DNA of 64,000 nucleotides from Emydura subglobosa (GCA_007922225.1 ML680053.1:13771877-13835876); one strand, 5' to 3'; shown: positions 41,235-54,600, counted from the first letter of the stretch. Notes: generated by a model not told the origin, from the sequence alone. Numbers and translations are program-made.

Positions 41235-43045
41235 GGGTAGACATATATGACTTTAGGGCCCTGTGCTCCTAAATCTCTCAAGTGCTTTTGAAAATCTCTC
41301 TCTTAATGTTTTGAACAAGTTTATCAAACAACAGTGAGCAAGCATCGTTAATCACTTTGAGCAAAAGAACAGGTCTGAATAGTATGTAGTCATACTCCCC
41401 TTTTTTCTTCACTCTGTACACTGCTCATCACTCTGAACACTCCTTCCACTGGACTGTTTACTAGAAAATACAACGTAGTCTCTTTTCCCACTAAGAACAC
41501 AACATTGTCTGGCACATAGTAATCATTGTTAATCAGCTGCACTAGACATGACTGGAGGTTTTATAAGAGTCGTCTCTTTATGGAAAAGGCCTACGCAACT
41601 TAATAAAGATGAAACAATAGATTGAAATTGCTCCAAAATCCTTAGAGAAGTTAATACTGGATGATAACATTTCTACAATTAAAAAAAAAAAAAAAAACCA
41701 TCCTATAGAAATGTGTAGCAGAGATATTATGCTATAGGATGGTTAAAATTATAGAAGGAACATAATCCTCTACTAAATTCTACAGGGCAAAAATCTGCTT
41801 TATAACCACTATTTCCCCTCTCTCTATATCCTCCTCAAACATGTTAGAGATATGACCCCACTTAACATAATCCAAGACACAATTTTTCCTGTGGCTTTGA
41901 TGTCCCTGTGCTGAACCATCTTTGTATTCTATTGCGGGCTAGTGGTGGTTTCAAACGTCTAGAGACCTAACCAAAAACATGTATGGAGACTGAAGTAGGC
42001 CCTGGGAAACTCATATTGCACATAATTAACAACAGAACAGGACTGTCCTCCTGAGAGGCAGAAAATTTAGGCTGCGGGAATGTAGCTCGTTATCTGAACA
42101 CATGCCAAAGGCAGGGGATTTATAGAACCACACACAACGGATAGCAAAATAAACATATAAAAGAAATTTCCCTACAACATTGCAAGTCCCCTTACCATGC
42201 ATTCAGATGTGGTCGAAATTATATCACTTGGCAAATGGGACTTTTTGCAGATGAAGTTCAGGCATGTTTGGGTGGCAAACTCCACCCTGTTCACACTGGC
42301 ACAAGGGCACAAAGCTACAGTGCTGCCCATTTTCCCTTGTCTCCACCCCCATCATGGGGTTAGCTCTCCAGACTACAGGCTGGAACTTGGATCTTTTGCA
42401 ATTAAAAGTAATCTCTCTCATGCACACAATGCAAGGCTGGCTCTCTGCACCATGTAAGCCTTTGTCCTGTGGCTTCATTTAGGTTGCAGAGCCTGGCATG
42501 AGATCTCCGCACTGAGTACATTTCATCTTGTAAGATGATATCTGGTGCAATTTTCTTGTACCTGCTAAGCTACAGTCTTAAGTGAGCTGAGCCATTAATA
42601 TCTTGGTCGTTTGGTTTCAGTACTTTGCAGTCATAGCAGATGTTTAGAAAATTGTGTTCATAAGATTGGATCCACTGCATCTGGTTCTTCTGATACATGC
42701 TGCTTTTCTAGTTCATTGCACTCTCATTTAAATTTAAAAGAGCAGATGAGTTTGATCTCATGCTTGATGTTAAATTAATAAGAAGGAGGAAAGCTGATAT
42801 TTACACATTCTTGTAGTCACTTGTTTTTAAGCAAGTTTCAAAATGAAGCAATTGCTCGGGTACTTTTAATTATTATTAATAATTTCTATACCATATATCC
42901 TTCCAGCTGACTAAAAAAGTCTTTTCATTTCCTTTTAATGAGAAAGCATGTCCTGAGCTTTGTGATGATGATGATGATTGATGATGATAACAATAATGAT
43001 GTAATCATGTAATGACTGGGATTACATGCTATCATGTAATGATTA
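41235..43045. other. Unique sequence with tracts
   Basis: A17 at 41681-41697, (GAT)n at 42963-43000. Three overlapping open frames at 42197-42482 are shadows of one another and lack motifs. Confidence 0.4.
42963..43000 (+). repeat. (GAT)n microsatellite
   Basis: GATGATGATGATGATTGATG followed by ATGATAACAATAATGATG; imperfect. Confidence 0.85.
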
Positions 43046-43049
43046 TAAT

Positions 43050-43275
43050 TGGAGGCTGTGTAACCTAATAGCTAAAGCACCAGCCTAGGCAGTAGAGACC
43101 TCGATTCTATTCCTATCTCTGCTGTTGACCTGTTTTGTGACCTTGGGCAAGTCATTTCCTTCCCTGTACCTCAGTTTCCCCATCTGTGAAATGGGGATGA
43201 TATTTCCCTACTTCCTAAAGCACTTTGAGGTCAACTGATGAAAAGCTCTGTACAAGAGCTGGGTATGATTTACTT
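43050..43275 (+). repeat. Near full-length MIR SINE
   Basis: A tRNA-like head (CTAATAGCTAAAGCACC; box B-like CTCGATTCTATTCC) leads to the CORE (GTGACCTTGGGCAAGTCATT) and CCTCAGTTTCCCCATCTGTG. The end is AAAGCACTTTGAGGTCAACT and AAGCTCTGTACAAGAGC. The best preserved MIR here. Confidence 0.85.
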
Positions 43276-43394
43276 GGATTATCCTGGTTGCTTTATAACA
43301 CCCTCATTTAGTTTTGACTTGCTCTCAGAAAAGTGACAGACTGCCAGAAATTTGCAAGGCAGACTAGTAAACTCACAGTTGATATTTATTGATG

Positions 43395-43560
43395 AAACAT
43401 CTATTGATAATATCTTTGATATCTGTTGATGAAAGGCAGTATATAAAAGCTAGATATTACTAACGAGGATTATAAAATGGAGATAATGATACTAAGTCCT
43501 TTGTAAAGCACTTTGCATGAGAAGCACTGTATAAGAGCTTGCTTTTATTATGATGTTTCA
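43395..43560 (+). repeat. Second MIR-type 3' fragment
   Basis: GATGAAAGGCAGTATATAAA, ATAAAATGGAGATAATGATA and TGTAAAGCACTTTGCATGAG. Partial copies in tandem behind the MIR at 43050. Confidence 0.6.
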
Positions 43561-43610
43561 TGGAAGACATCTGTCATTTTTCTTTTTCTGGAACCTATCC
43601 TCACTATTTG

Positions 43611-43710
43611 GGAATAAGTCTTTAGCTGGTGTAACTCAGTGCAGCTCCATGCACTTCAGCTTGAAATCAATGAAGCTACAATATTATTACACGGGCTGAA
43701 GAGCTGGCCA
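43611..43710. repeat. Dispersed hairpin repeat, copy 4
   Basis: The left arm has TTTAGCTGGTGTAACTCAGT and the right arm TTACACGGGCTGAAGAGCTG followed by GCC; arms pair imperfectly. Same family as 10214. Confidence 0.5.
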
Positions 43711-44720
43711 TCTTGACTCCTGTTTCCTTTGTCTAAGTTAATTGTACAGATAGCATCTCCCATGACTGCCAATGATGTTTGCAGAGTCAAGGGTGTGACG
43801 GGAATGAGAAAAGCTCCCACATCTCCTGGAAACTAGTTGTGGGAGAAGCTTCTTTTTTCCCTGTACAGGACTCACCTGGTGCTTGCCTCAGCTGGGTGAG
43901 GAGGTAAATTCTCCAAATATTTCATCTTGAAACAAATGCACTTCAACAATGTCAAGGCCATTTATGAGTTTGCTTTTCATCAGTACATTAGCAAATGGGT
44001 TTACTGGAAAAAACATTCACTGACTTATGTGTCCAATCAAAACAGAATGGATTTCAAATTGCAAATATCCAGTTCACACAATGAAGCACTTATAAACAAG
44101 ATGCATACCAAGATGTACTGGAAAGGTTATTTCCAGTCTTAGAGCTATTATTGTTCCTAGCGGTATTCCCTAATTTGAAGGATAGGGAATATCTCTCTGA
44201 AACCAGGATGAATTTTTACATGTCCTCACTGTACATAAAGACATTCTAATGCTTTGTGATGGGTTGTCCATTTTAATCTGCAACTCAGTGTGAAACACTA
44301 GGGTGCATGTTTATGCCGCTCAAAAATGCTCCAAAGATATTGAGAGAAAGAGAATGGTGAATTTCCTGCAAAAAAGCCCTCCAGTGCAGTGGAAAAGAGA
44401 AAAGTCCTGAGATAGCCTCCTGTGGATGAAGGGCAGGGGGTGGGAAATAGTAATACCAGCAGGTGTTGCTAGGTTAGCTTGGAGTTTTAAGATCTCTGTG
44501 AACCACAGGAACTGACATGGATAGTTTTCACACATTCCTAGAAATAGTCAATATAAAACATGATTTGAAACATAAAAATTGAGTCATCAGCTATTACACT
44601 GAACGTAGAGACATTGCTGGAAAAACCAAGCAGATATCATACTTATGGCTGAGAAAACCATCCCATTGTAAAATGGAAAGACCATAACATACTGGATTTC
44701 AACACTTAGTTGAATAAAAT

Positions 44721-44788
44721 AGGGCAGATCTACTTTAGTGTAGTTCCATCAGAATCAACGAAGCCATACTAGTGATGAATCTGGCCCA
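44721..44788. repeat. Dispersed hairpin repeat, copy 5 (short)
   Basis: GGGCAGATCTACTTTAGTGT at the left and ACTAGTGATGAATCTGGCCC at the right. Degraded member. Confidence 0.4.
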
Positions 44789-45074
44789 CTATATTTTGCT
44801 ACTAAATCCAAATGTTGCTTCTAGAAGTAAATTGATCCTATACCTTGAAACACTATTTCATAAATCCAAACTAAAAAGACACATTTAGAAATCCCTTACA
44901 AATGAGATTTCATTTTAGATGAGCTGTAATTTCTGACCAGTTCTATAGTTCATGATGTGATCTGTATATTGACACATATAAAGTTTGGTTTATTTTATTT
45001 ATTTGGTTTATTTTAAAACAAGGGTATTAAATCAGTATAAATGCAAAAGAACTCCAAGGTAAATCTTCATGCTA

Positions 45075-45150
45075 ATCACTTTTGGGGTGCCAAACCAAGA
45101 TCAGGGACCCATTGTGCCAGGCGCTGTACAAATACATACATATTTAGATC
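45075..45150 (-). repeat. MIR/L2-type SINE tail, antisense
   Basis: CAAGATCAGGGACCCATTGT and GCCAGGCGCTGTACAAATAC are the reverse of the common tail. Confidence 0.6.
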
Positions 45151-46694
45151 ACCCGGAGCAGAACAAGGAATTGTTCAGGTCTCCTGAACCCACCGCTAGC
45201 ATCCTAAAGACTGTAACGTTCTTTCTCTGCATAGCATATCCTTGCACATGACCCCTGAAGGCCCCATCACGGTCAACGCCTGCAGTAGTTCTCTGAAAGG
45301 TGATGTGAGGGGAATGGTGTCAAGGGAACAGGTGTATCTTGCACCACCATGTGCACCACAGGCTTTGGTACCTGGTTGGTTTACTGTGGGAAGGCTGGGA
45401 AACACCCTCGGATTTCATGCTTTATTCAAATCTAATGGGCACATGCAGGTTGCCCCATAGAGGCAGAATAGCAGCTGCAAAGGAGCTGCCTATAGGCTGA
45501 GAGAGGTGGATTCTGTTCTCACCATCCCACTTAATTCAATGCCTCGACATCCCTCCCTGCATAAACCTGGTGAAAATGTGAAGTCCACCCAAACAGATTT
45601 TGAGAGACTTGAGTGTAGCCCCTTAGCCATGGCACGTAAGGAAGCTACATGCCAACCCGTCTCTATCACCCGACGCATTGAGTCACCTGAAAACACCACC
45701 GCTGGAAATGGGCAGTGTAGGCAATCAGCAGTGACAGCACTGTGGTCTCCATTCTGGAGGGCTCATCTTCCCATGGCAAAAGCAGAGTCAGAAGATAAGC
45801 CAGTGAGCAATGTATGGGCACCTCTAATCAGACCTGGGTATTTTAGCTTCTGGAGGGGCTGGAGAAGGGGAGATTATTGTAGAGAAGTGTTGTTCTACTA
45901 ATGGCAACTATGTATACTCATAAATTTCCCAAGAAAGCCAAACCAGCTTCAAGTGAAACAGTTCAGTCTGGATCAAATAGAAAATGTATTCTCTGTCTCT
46001 TGGTGTGTTTGCTTTATATAGAGCATAAACAAATTATTATAAACTCCTAGGGGCCAGATTCTGAATGTCGTACAATGACCTATTTTAAAGGTGGGGTGGA
46101 ACCACAGAGGAGTGCATGTAATGCTGATTTTGATTCTTCCAGTGCAAACTGACATCTCCATTGGCCAGTGTGGATTGAGATGGATGCATGGCCTGCCCAC
46201 TTTAGAGAGATTTTTCACTCTCATAGGCTCTAGGAAGGAGCATTGCTCGGACTTCTTGGAGAATAGGGAATGAAATTGTCCATGGCACACAGAGAAGAAA
46301 AGGTGCTCTCCTGCTCACCTATGCGAGCCAAACCCGATAGCCTATGTGTAAACATTATAAGGAATTCAAATGCCGTACCTTTAACCTTAATTGGGTTTAA
46401 ATTCCAGTTCTCATTTTTATAAGAAATTAAATACATTTTCCATTCCCCAGTTGCTTTATTGATTGTTTTACTTATAATGATGTTGCTTCTCATACCCAAA
46501 GGTTTTTGTAATTTGCTCGAACTGGTTACACTCCAGCACTTTTCCCAGGCTGTGATACCAGCTATCAGCTGATTGACTAAATCAATCAATTGGCCTTACT
46601 GCCCAGCCTTTCAGTAACAAAAATATTGTTGCCCTCACAGGAAAAATATTTAAGAAGCACTTGCCTCTGGCTCCACCCTGTATGTCTCTAGCTG

Positions 46695-46695
<1 letters not shown>

Positions 46696-46726
<31 letters not shown>
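46696..46726 (+). repeat. T31 homopolymer
   Basis: 31 consecutive T. The exact length is an assembly-sensitive value. Confidence 0.9.
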
Positions 46727-46731
<5 letters not shown>

Positions 46732-47284
46732 AGCGCTGTGTGTATCTATTAATATTATAACTGCCTCTCCACAATAACCATTATGTTCAATCAGGTCAGT
46801 TATCAATGGCACCCTTTAAACCAACCCATCATATGGTAAGTCTGCACTTCTTTAATCCTATTTTGTTGGCTGGTGACCAAGAAGCTCCAATTGATTTTTT
46901 TTTTTTTTTTTTACTAATTCCCAGCAAGATCAATACACTACTGAAATTCACTGCCACACAACTCTTTTATCTCTGTATTTAGATAACTGGTTGCAGCACA
47001 CAGTAGACACAGAGGTAGGAAACAAAGAACTGGCAAACTCAAAGCTAAGGTATTTTATGCCACTAAATGTTTCCATTGGCCAAACAATTTGGAGTTTGTG
47101 GGCATGTCGCTGCATCCTCCCTTGAGACACCAACACTTATGAATGCTGTCATTATTTAAACATGTTGAGTCTGTTGCCTGATTTTTAGATTAATATTATT
47201 GTTTATATAATATGGGCTATAGGCTTGCCAATTAATCTGATCAGACAATAAAAAGGTTCTTGTCTCAGAATCAGGCTACACAGA

Positions 47285-48126
47285 GTTTTGCAAGGACCCT
47301 CAAGATGTATGACAAGGACACACACCCAGAGCAAAATACACCTTAAAGACTTTTATTGAGATAAAATGGAATAATCATCAAATGGATAATAATCAGTTAG
47401 AATTACAAAGTAAAAAATATTGTTCTAGTGGCACGTGGTATTATATACTGTAAAGCTTTCTAGATTAACGTACTCTCACCCTTCCTTGATAACCTGAGGG
47501 TAAGAGACAAAGGAACAGCCTTGATTCTGGCATGCCAAAAGAGTCCGATTGTCCAGATTCCTCAGTTCTCGAGTGGGAGGTGAAGAGCTTAGGAAAAGCT
47601 AGAGAGCTATATGCTATAGAAAGACCATAGACGCTAACGTAAAGTTTGACTCTAACTTAGAACACAGAACTAAGAACTCACAATTAAGCATTAAGCATTT
47701 TTTTCTACTAACTAACATGGTGGGTTGCCCCTCTTATAGACAAACTTAATTTCCTCACCCACAAAATGTCAAGGTATGCTTATCCCATAGGCTGGCATAC
47801 TTATTAATGACAAATTTATGCATATTAATGACCACTAGCTCATTTTGACATTTGTTATTTCTGACCTAACCAGTTATTTCCATATTCTTTGTGGTGTAAC
47901 CTGTTTAGTTTAAAGAGGGTATGAACTTTGATAGCTATCTATGCCAAATGTCTAACTTGCTTTAACTCATCCTCATTTATCTATGCCAAAGGTCACAAAT
48001 ATATATATATACTAATACTTTAGCTCACCATTACTTATCTAGGATAAAGGTCCCAAATATATGTATGCTAACTTGGCTTCTCTCAACATTAAGGATGTGG
48101 CCTGTAGGTTCCTTGTGTAATGGACA
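47285..48126 (-). mobile_element. Probable second LTR-like block
   Basis: On the minus strand, a TATAAGAGG box (plus 47732-47739) is followed about 380 bases later by AATAAA in CTCAATAAAAGTCTT (plus 47352-47357). The start could be TGTCCATTACAC at 48126, with the remaining upstream part U3-like and AT-rich. The downstream end is not defined. No internal genes or partner LTR. Spacing and motifs fit an LTR, but other explanations are possible. Confidence 0.4.
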
Positions 48127-48947
48127 AAAATACTCTAGTACAAATCCATAAATCTATTATAATAAAACAAACAATCAAACCCATAAGAAAAGATATATAA
48201 GCAAGCAAGCAGGCTAGCCCTATGGGCTACAAGGCCCAAATTCTGTCCAGACTTACACCTGTACAAGAGCCAATGGGAATTTTATTTATGTATGTAGAGG
48301 CAGAATGTGGCTATATACAAATAAACATACACACAGAAAGAGATACTTACAAAATGAGTATAACAAACTAATGTTTGTATCCCTACACAGTTTTAAGACC
48401 CATATCTTTAAAAGAGTCTCAACTCATCTTCTTGGACCATTGCTCTGATGACACATCTGCATCCTTCCACTGGCTTACCCTTATCCATCAGATCAAACCT
48501 ATTTTATATTTATTAAAGGCTCTTGAAGCCACCTGGAACCATTACTTTTATTCCGGGTAAATTGATTGAAACAATAATTTAAAAGAGAGTTATAAAACAC
48601 GTAGGAGATCAGGGTGATCATATGATAGAATCTAATGAGCACAACTTCTGAAAATGAACATCGTGTCTTGCCATTCTACTACAATCTTTTATTTTACCAC
48701 TATATTTTATTGTCTCAGTAATGCAGTATTAAAAAAGAAATGGTGGATGTAATTTATTTAGACTTTCAAAATCCCTGACTGTACCCTCAAGATGCCAAAT
48801 GATAAAATAAAATAGTAATATTTTACCACCTCTATTTTTTGCAGCTACAAATAACCATGGATGTATTTCATAGCATTTACTCATCTAAACTTCCTGAATG
48901 GTGGGAGCAGCCAGGTAAATAAATTAATCAGTTAGTTGTTCATAGAT
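48127..48947. other. Unique sequence
   Basis: 48440-48530 may hold a very short L2-like remnant (HWLTLIHQIKPILYLLKAL). Nothing else recognised. Confidence 0.35.
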
Positions 48948-49185
48948 TGCAAGGCCAGAAGCGACCATTGTGATCATCTAGTCTGATCTGTCTAACACAG
49001 ACAATAGAACTTTCTCAAAATAATTCCTAGAGTGTATCCTTTAGAAAAACATTCAATCTCGATTTAAAAATTGTCAGTGATGGAGAATCCATCACGACCC
49101 TTGGTAAATTGTTCCAATAGTTAATTACCGTCACCATTAAAAGTTTACAACTTTATTCCAATCTGAATTTGTCTAGCTTCAATTT

Positions 49186-49650
49186 TCAGTCATTGGATCC
49201 TGTTATACCTTTCTCTGCTAGATTAAAGAGATTATTAAATATCTGTTCTCCATATATGTACTTATAGAGTATAAAAAAGCCACCCCTTAGCCTTTTCTTT
49301 ATTAAGCTAAATAGATTGAGCTCCTTGAGTCTATCACTATAAAGCAGATTTTTTAACCCTTTAATCATTCTCATGGCTCTTCTCAGAAACCACTCCAATT
49401 TCTCAGCATCCTTCTTGAATTGCGGATACCAGAACTGGACATAGTGTTCCATCAGTGGTGACACCATTCCCAAATACAGAGGTAAAATAACCTCTTTACT
49501 CCTATGCAAGATTTCCTTGTTTATGCATTTAAAGATTGCATTAGACCTTTTGGCCCCAGAATCACACTGGGAGATTGTGTTCAGCTGATTATTCACCAGG
49601 ACTCCCAAATCTTTTTCAGAGTTACTATTTCCCAGGTTAGAGTCCCCCAT
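49186..49650 (-). pseudogene. CR1 RT C-terminal open frame
   Basis: A 154-codon uninterrupted frame, the longest CR1 piece here. It reads NSNSEKDLGVLVNNQLN, CINKEILHRSKEVILPLYLG, MEHYVQFWYPQFKKDAEKLE, AMRMIKGLKNLLYSDRLKEL and FSLIKKRLRGG. This is the thumb/C-terminal region after the catalytic box; the frame is broken upstream of it. Confidence 0.85.
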
Positions 49651-50289
49651 CCTGTAACTATGCCTTACATTCTTTGTTTCCAGATGTATGAACTTTCATT
49701 TAGCCATATTAAAACACATATTGTTTGCTTGCACCCAGCTCACCAAGTGATCCAGATTGCTCTGTCTCAATGATCTGGTTTCTTCATTATTACCTCTCCC
49801 CCAATCTTTTTTGTCGTCTGAAAATCTCATCAGTGATGATTTTATATTTTCTTGCAGGTCATTAATAAAAGTGTTTATGAGTGTAGGCCAAGAACCAGTC
49901 CCTACTATGTCACTAGAAACACACCCATTCAATGATGATTTCCCATCTAGTTACATTTTGAGACCTATCAGTTAGCCAGATTTTAATCCATTTAATGTGT
50001 GCTGGGTTAATTTTATATCATTCTAGTTTTTTAACAAAAAAAGTCATGTCTTTCACTGTGTTAGACATAGATTTCTCCTGTTAACCCTTTGCTTTCCAAA
50101 TCAATTTTCCACAATTCCTAGATTTTGATTTATATTCATTACTGTCAATTTCCTCTTTCTTCCTTTTATTTAAACGAGGTCATTTATTTAAAACCAATAT
50201 GGCCTTCTCCTTTAATTGTGGGATTGTAGCTTTTTAGGCATCTAATAAAGTGTTCTGAAATTATTCCCAATTATCATTCGTATTTGATT

Positions 50290-50319
50290 GATTAAATACT
50301 TCCTGATTAAATACTTCCT
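50290..50319 (+). repeat. Exact 15-bp tandem duplication in CR1
   Basis: GATTAAATACTTCCT is present twice in a row, inside the endonuclease-linker part of CR1. Confidence 0.85.
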
Positions 50320-50919
50320 CCTAGGTGATTTGGCTCATAATTGTTTTCTGCTTTGTGAAACTGACCCTCTTAAAGTACCAATTATATATATCAGTGGTGT
50401 GGACTTAATTCTGTTTGCACTTCATAAATGTGATCAAGTCCTGATCAGTAGTACCTACGTTATCATTAACGTTTAGTTCTGTGATCTGTTCCTCTTTTTC
50501 TATCAAGACAAAGTCTAATATAGAAATTCCTCATCTTGGTCAAGTTAGGTGATTGTTATCTATAATATGTAGAAAGTCCAAGGATGTTTTCAGACTGAGA
50601 GCATGAGACCTCCAGCATACATCACTCAAATTGAAGTCCCCCTTGATCAAACAGTTTTTTTTCCTTACGCATTATTGATAGGTGAACAAGGATCCAGTAA
50701 TCCTTTTCCTCTAGTGTGATTTGGTGGTCTGTAGCAGACACCAGCTAATACCCTCTCTTGTGCTTTAGAAAGTTATGAAGTCAGAGACTATTTATTCAGA
50801 ATCAGGCAATTACTCTGAGAATTCTAATTTAAATTCTCCAACAGTTTACCAGCTCTCCTAGTTGTTCTGTATGTGGGACTCCTGTTGATTGCATGGCAGT
50901 TGCATGATCAGATTCTTCA

Positions 50920-51235
50920 TTATTATTTGTACTGTAGTAATATCCACAGATCTCAGTCATGTAAGACTGATTTCCAGCATGCTAGGTATTGTACAAATAC
51001 TGAGAAAGACATATGGTTCTTCCTCTGAAGAGTTTACAAACCAGATTTAATTACGTTAATTATGATTATATTGTTATTTTATGAAATTATTTTACATAGG
51101 TGCTATATCCCCATTTTATAGATGGGGAAACTGAGGCAGGGAGGTTAATTAATTTGCCCAAAGTCCCAGTTCAAGCCAGTGTCAGAGCTCAGATGTTCCT
51201 GGCTCCCAGTCCTGTGATCAGATCACTAACAGTTA
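50920..51235 (-). repeat. MIR SINE, antisense
   Basis: Tail first (ATTATTATTTGTACTGTAGT, GCTAGGTATTGTACAAATAC), then TATCCCCATTTTATAGATGG, AACTGAGGCAGGGAGG, TTTGCCCAAAGTCCCAGTTC and GGCTCCCAGTCCTGTGATC. Nearly complete. Confidence 0.75.
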
Positions 51236-51497
51236 TTCATTATGTAATATGTGAAATACTTATTAAAATATGAGAAAAGTAATAAATGATGGTGCATAGG
51301 ATTTGACTAGAAAAATACTGGACTAGAAATAGTTTGCAATGGCAGAAATATTTTCAAAGGGTAGGGTGATGTCATCAACTGCCAAAGACAGCCCACTGAT
51401 AGTATTGTAAAAAATTTTAGACAATGTCCTTTCAATAATAAAGAATGATAGCCTCCACCAAAATCCAAAGTGATTATTAACTAATATTATTTCTTTG

Positions 51498-51580
51498 TCT
51501 GTACTGTTATTATTTATTTGCAATGCCCAGAGGCTCTGATCAAGATCCAGGCCCCATCGTACTGGACACTGCACCCTGTT
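51498..51580 (-). repeat. MIR/L2-type SINE tail, antisense
   Basis: TTATTTATTTGCAATGCCCA, TGATCAAGATCCAGGCCCC and CGTACTGGACACTGCACC: the reversed common tail. Confidence 0.6.
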
Positions 51581-54339
51581 CACTCATGAAATAAAAGAAA
51601 TTGCAATCAAGGCACCAGATCTTCCAGTTCCATCTACATAAGAAGATCACTACGGCTGCATGGAGCCCATTTGACTTTAATTACTGGAGCTTTGGTGATG
51701 GAGCCCATTGCAGGACTGGGGCCTAAATAGAGAAAAGACACAGCAGATGGGCGTAGAACACAATGGGACTGGGAATAGAGTTTGGAGGTTGCCTAAATTC
51801 TCTCTTGCTTTGTTTTGTTTTTTTAATAAATGGGCAAGAATCGCTAAGGAATCTCTCAAATCCCAGTCCTGCAATGAACCCATATGAGTGTACAATGCTC
51901 ACTTGAAGTTACTGAGGCGTCACATGGAAGCAGGTCTCCTCCTGCATAAAGTTCATTTCAGAATCAAGGCCCAAGAAACTACCTGTCTACGGTTATGTCC
52001 TTTTCTTTTTAGGTGTTCTGACAACATACCATTCAAGTGGGCTAACAGAATTCAAATATATCCACATGGATGCCTTCTACCCTGGCACAGCATCAACATG
52101 TTTGGCAGATGTTCAGTACTTTAGGTATCTGCTTAACTGTCTAAACTGCACCATTTGTCACAGCATTGTCCACCCACTGCAACTGCGGTGCTCCGAATTA
52201 TGTGTCAGTAAAATTCTACTGGGTGATTTCCATGTGTGCTTTGCTGAAATTTTCCATGAAGAGCACATAACACAGCAGTTGTGCTGATATTCCTATGAAC
52301 AGAAATCAGACCGAGTCTACCTCCCAAATAAATCTAGTACATCACATGACACTTGCAATATTCACTTCTGTGATAGAATGCCATCAGGTTTTTCCATTGC
52401 TTTTGCTTATTTCTATTTTATTATACATATTCTCATAACTTCACATAGTTAATTATTCCCATACATATGGCACACAGCTAATATACTTTTCAACCTGCAT
52501 CATGATGTACTAATTACTGTATAATGGCTCATCTTTAAAAAAAAAAAAAAAAAAGGTAATTAAGCACACCATAGTAAGAACATACCAGTTCAGAGCTTAC
52601 TATAGAAATGTTTGTATACATGGTTGTTTCTTTAAATTATCATCTGATGAGAACTAAAGTCTAGCTTTTCAGAGAATTTAAAGAAATTAATCTCCAGTTA
52701 CATGTCTGTTTCCATTTATGAAAAAAGCAGGTAAAAAATGGTTTCCTGGTGCATATTAGATTACATATTGTATCAATTGAACAAAGATTCTTCTCTTCAA
52801 ATGAAATGATGAATATGGTCATAAGGCTCTGAGTTTAACACATTTTGATTCACAATGTACACACACACACATGCCACAAAACCAATTTCCTGACCGATTA
52901 TTTAGAGTGAAAAATATTAGCTCTGAGGTATATTAAAGTGTGGCATTAATAGTAGCGAAGTTATTTCATGATTCCAACACTTTAAATTCAGTTTTCCAAA
53001 ATACTATACCTGCACATTTAGACCACCCACTTCCATAATTTATTTTAAAATTATGTTTATACACATAAAATTGTCCATTTATCACAAGAAAAATGCTACA
53101 TCAAACATTGAGTGTCGGAGCTAGCATTTTTAAACATAGGCCTGTCTCTCCCATACACCGAACGTAGAATTAAGAGTACTAAATCATCCTGTCTCTAGAA
53201 CCACATATGAACTGTAAACGAATGAGGTAAGCAATTTTGTTAATTAAAATCAATAGTATCATCCTTTAATTAAACAATATTGATTGCATTATGCAGAGGG
53301 CAGCCTTTGAAAGAATATGGTTTAATGCAGTTTTTGTTGGACTTGCAAAAAAATGGCAAAGGTCAAACTGAACTTGGACATGGAATATCCTTTTCAGTGC
53401 TGAGGGCTTTAGCACTGAATTCATCGCACTGCTTCTCGTCATGTATACCTTTGTAGAAAGCTGGCACCACGTCATTCCAGGAAACATGTTGATTTTCACT
53501 GAAAGGCATATGATTTATTCATTTAAAGTTCCTCCTACAGAATAGCGTTAGTAGGGCCAGCATCCTATTTTCCACACAGTCCCCAAAGTCAAGAAGGGCA
53601 TTAGGGTTATATATTACATCAAGAACTAAACCCGATTGCTCACACAGAATCTCCAATACATTTCACAATGTATGATTTCATGTAAATACAAGGCCTTGTA
53701 AGATGAGAATACAAAGTGATCTCCTATGTTTCCAGTGTCATTATTTGCTTCAGATCTGAGGCAGCAAGTTCCAACTACTCCACTGCATGTGTGAAAGCCT
53801 CTGGTTATATCTGCAGATGGAGCTGGGGGAGGGGGGATATGATTCACAGCTCGAGGAGACATACACATGCTAGGTCTGATCAAACTGGCATGCTAAAAAT
53901 AGAAAGTAGCTGTGGCAGCACAAGTGGCAAGAGGGAATCACACCCCTAGCTCTTAGATGTAGGCATACCCTGTCTCCTTGGTACTGTCAGAATCAAATCA
54001 AGAGGCAAGAGTAGCAGCTGGGGCCAGGTTAGCCCTGGGGCTGGAGCAACAACCCGGGGCCAGGTCAACTAAAAATACCCACAACAATATCTTAACCTTA
54101 GCTATTAAGCACTAAACAATGGGCTGTTTGAAGTAAGAAGTGCATAAATCTTGCTGAATGCACATATGAAGTATATGCAAGCTGGATTTTAGCTTAGCTG
54201 TCCATGTTTATAGGCGGAGATTTTATAAAACCCACAACTGAGTTCTAGGAAATATTCTAACACCAAAGTAAATTCCATATTGCAACTAAGCAGCTGGTGC
54301 AGGACTTTGCAATAGTTACTGTGCTGCATACTATGACTA

Positions 54340-54600
54340 TGAATATTGCTATTTGTATTATAGTAGCATCTGGAGGTCCCACCGAACATCAGTGCTCCAT
54401 TGTACGAGGCATTGTATGAACATAGTGAGACAGAGTCCCTGGCCCAAAGAATTACCAGCCAAGACAAAGGCACAGAGAGGTAAATCAACCTACCCAAGGA
54501 CTCAGAGCAGGTAGGGGCAGCAATGGGACTAGAATCCAGGTCTTCAGATTCCCCGACTAGTGCCTTAACATCTGGACCACACTGGCGTTCAGACCTTACT
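54340..54600 (-). repeat. MIR SINE, antisense
   Basis: TATTTGTATTATAGTAGCAT, CATTGTACGAGGCATTGTA, AACCTACCCAAGGACTCAGA, GCAGGTAGGGGCAGCAATGG and CTAGTGCCTTAACATCTGG cover tail, core and head. Confidence 0.75.

Larger units (their letters stand above)
43711..47284. other. Mostly unique sequence
   Basis: Hairpin copy 5 at 44721-44788, MIR tail at 45075-45150, T31 at 46696-46726, T18 at 46895-46912. A 131-codon open frame (45506-45901) has no domain, low confidence as a gene. No other feature seen. Confidence 0.4.
48948..50780 (-). mobile_element. CR1 LINE with an internal deletion, antisense
   Basis: The minus strand starts in the endonuclease domain near 50780. GVCYRPPNHTRGKG lies near 50720, and GDFNLSDVCW has its GDFN box at 50631-50642. 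It continues with a TTDQDLITF-like segment (about 50440) and reaches the linker near 50090. It then passes directly to the late RT (INPAHIKWIKIWL, about 49990), the changed catalytic box FSDD (49813-49824) and the C-terminus, ending naturally near 48948. The RT fingers and first Asp motif are missing, so this copy has lost a large middle part. It is inactive. Confidence 0.8.
50781..54339. other. Unique sequence with MIR fragments
   Basis: MIR copies at 50920-51235 and 51498-51580, A18 at 52537-52554, (CA)n at 52858-52871. No gene: open frames of up to 86 codons lack motifs. Confidence 0.4.

Noticed and set aside
45506..45901. 131-codon plus-strand open frame
   Set aside because: No recognisable motif, signal or exon boundary. 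A single chance frame of this length is expected in 64 kb.
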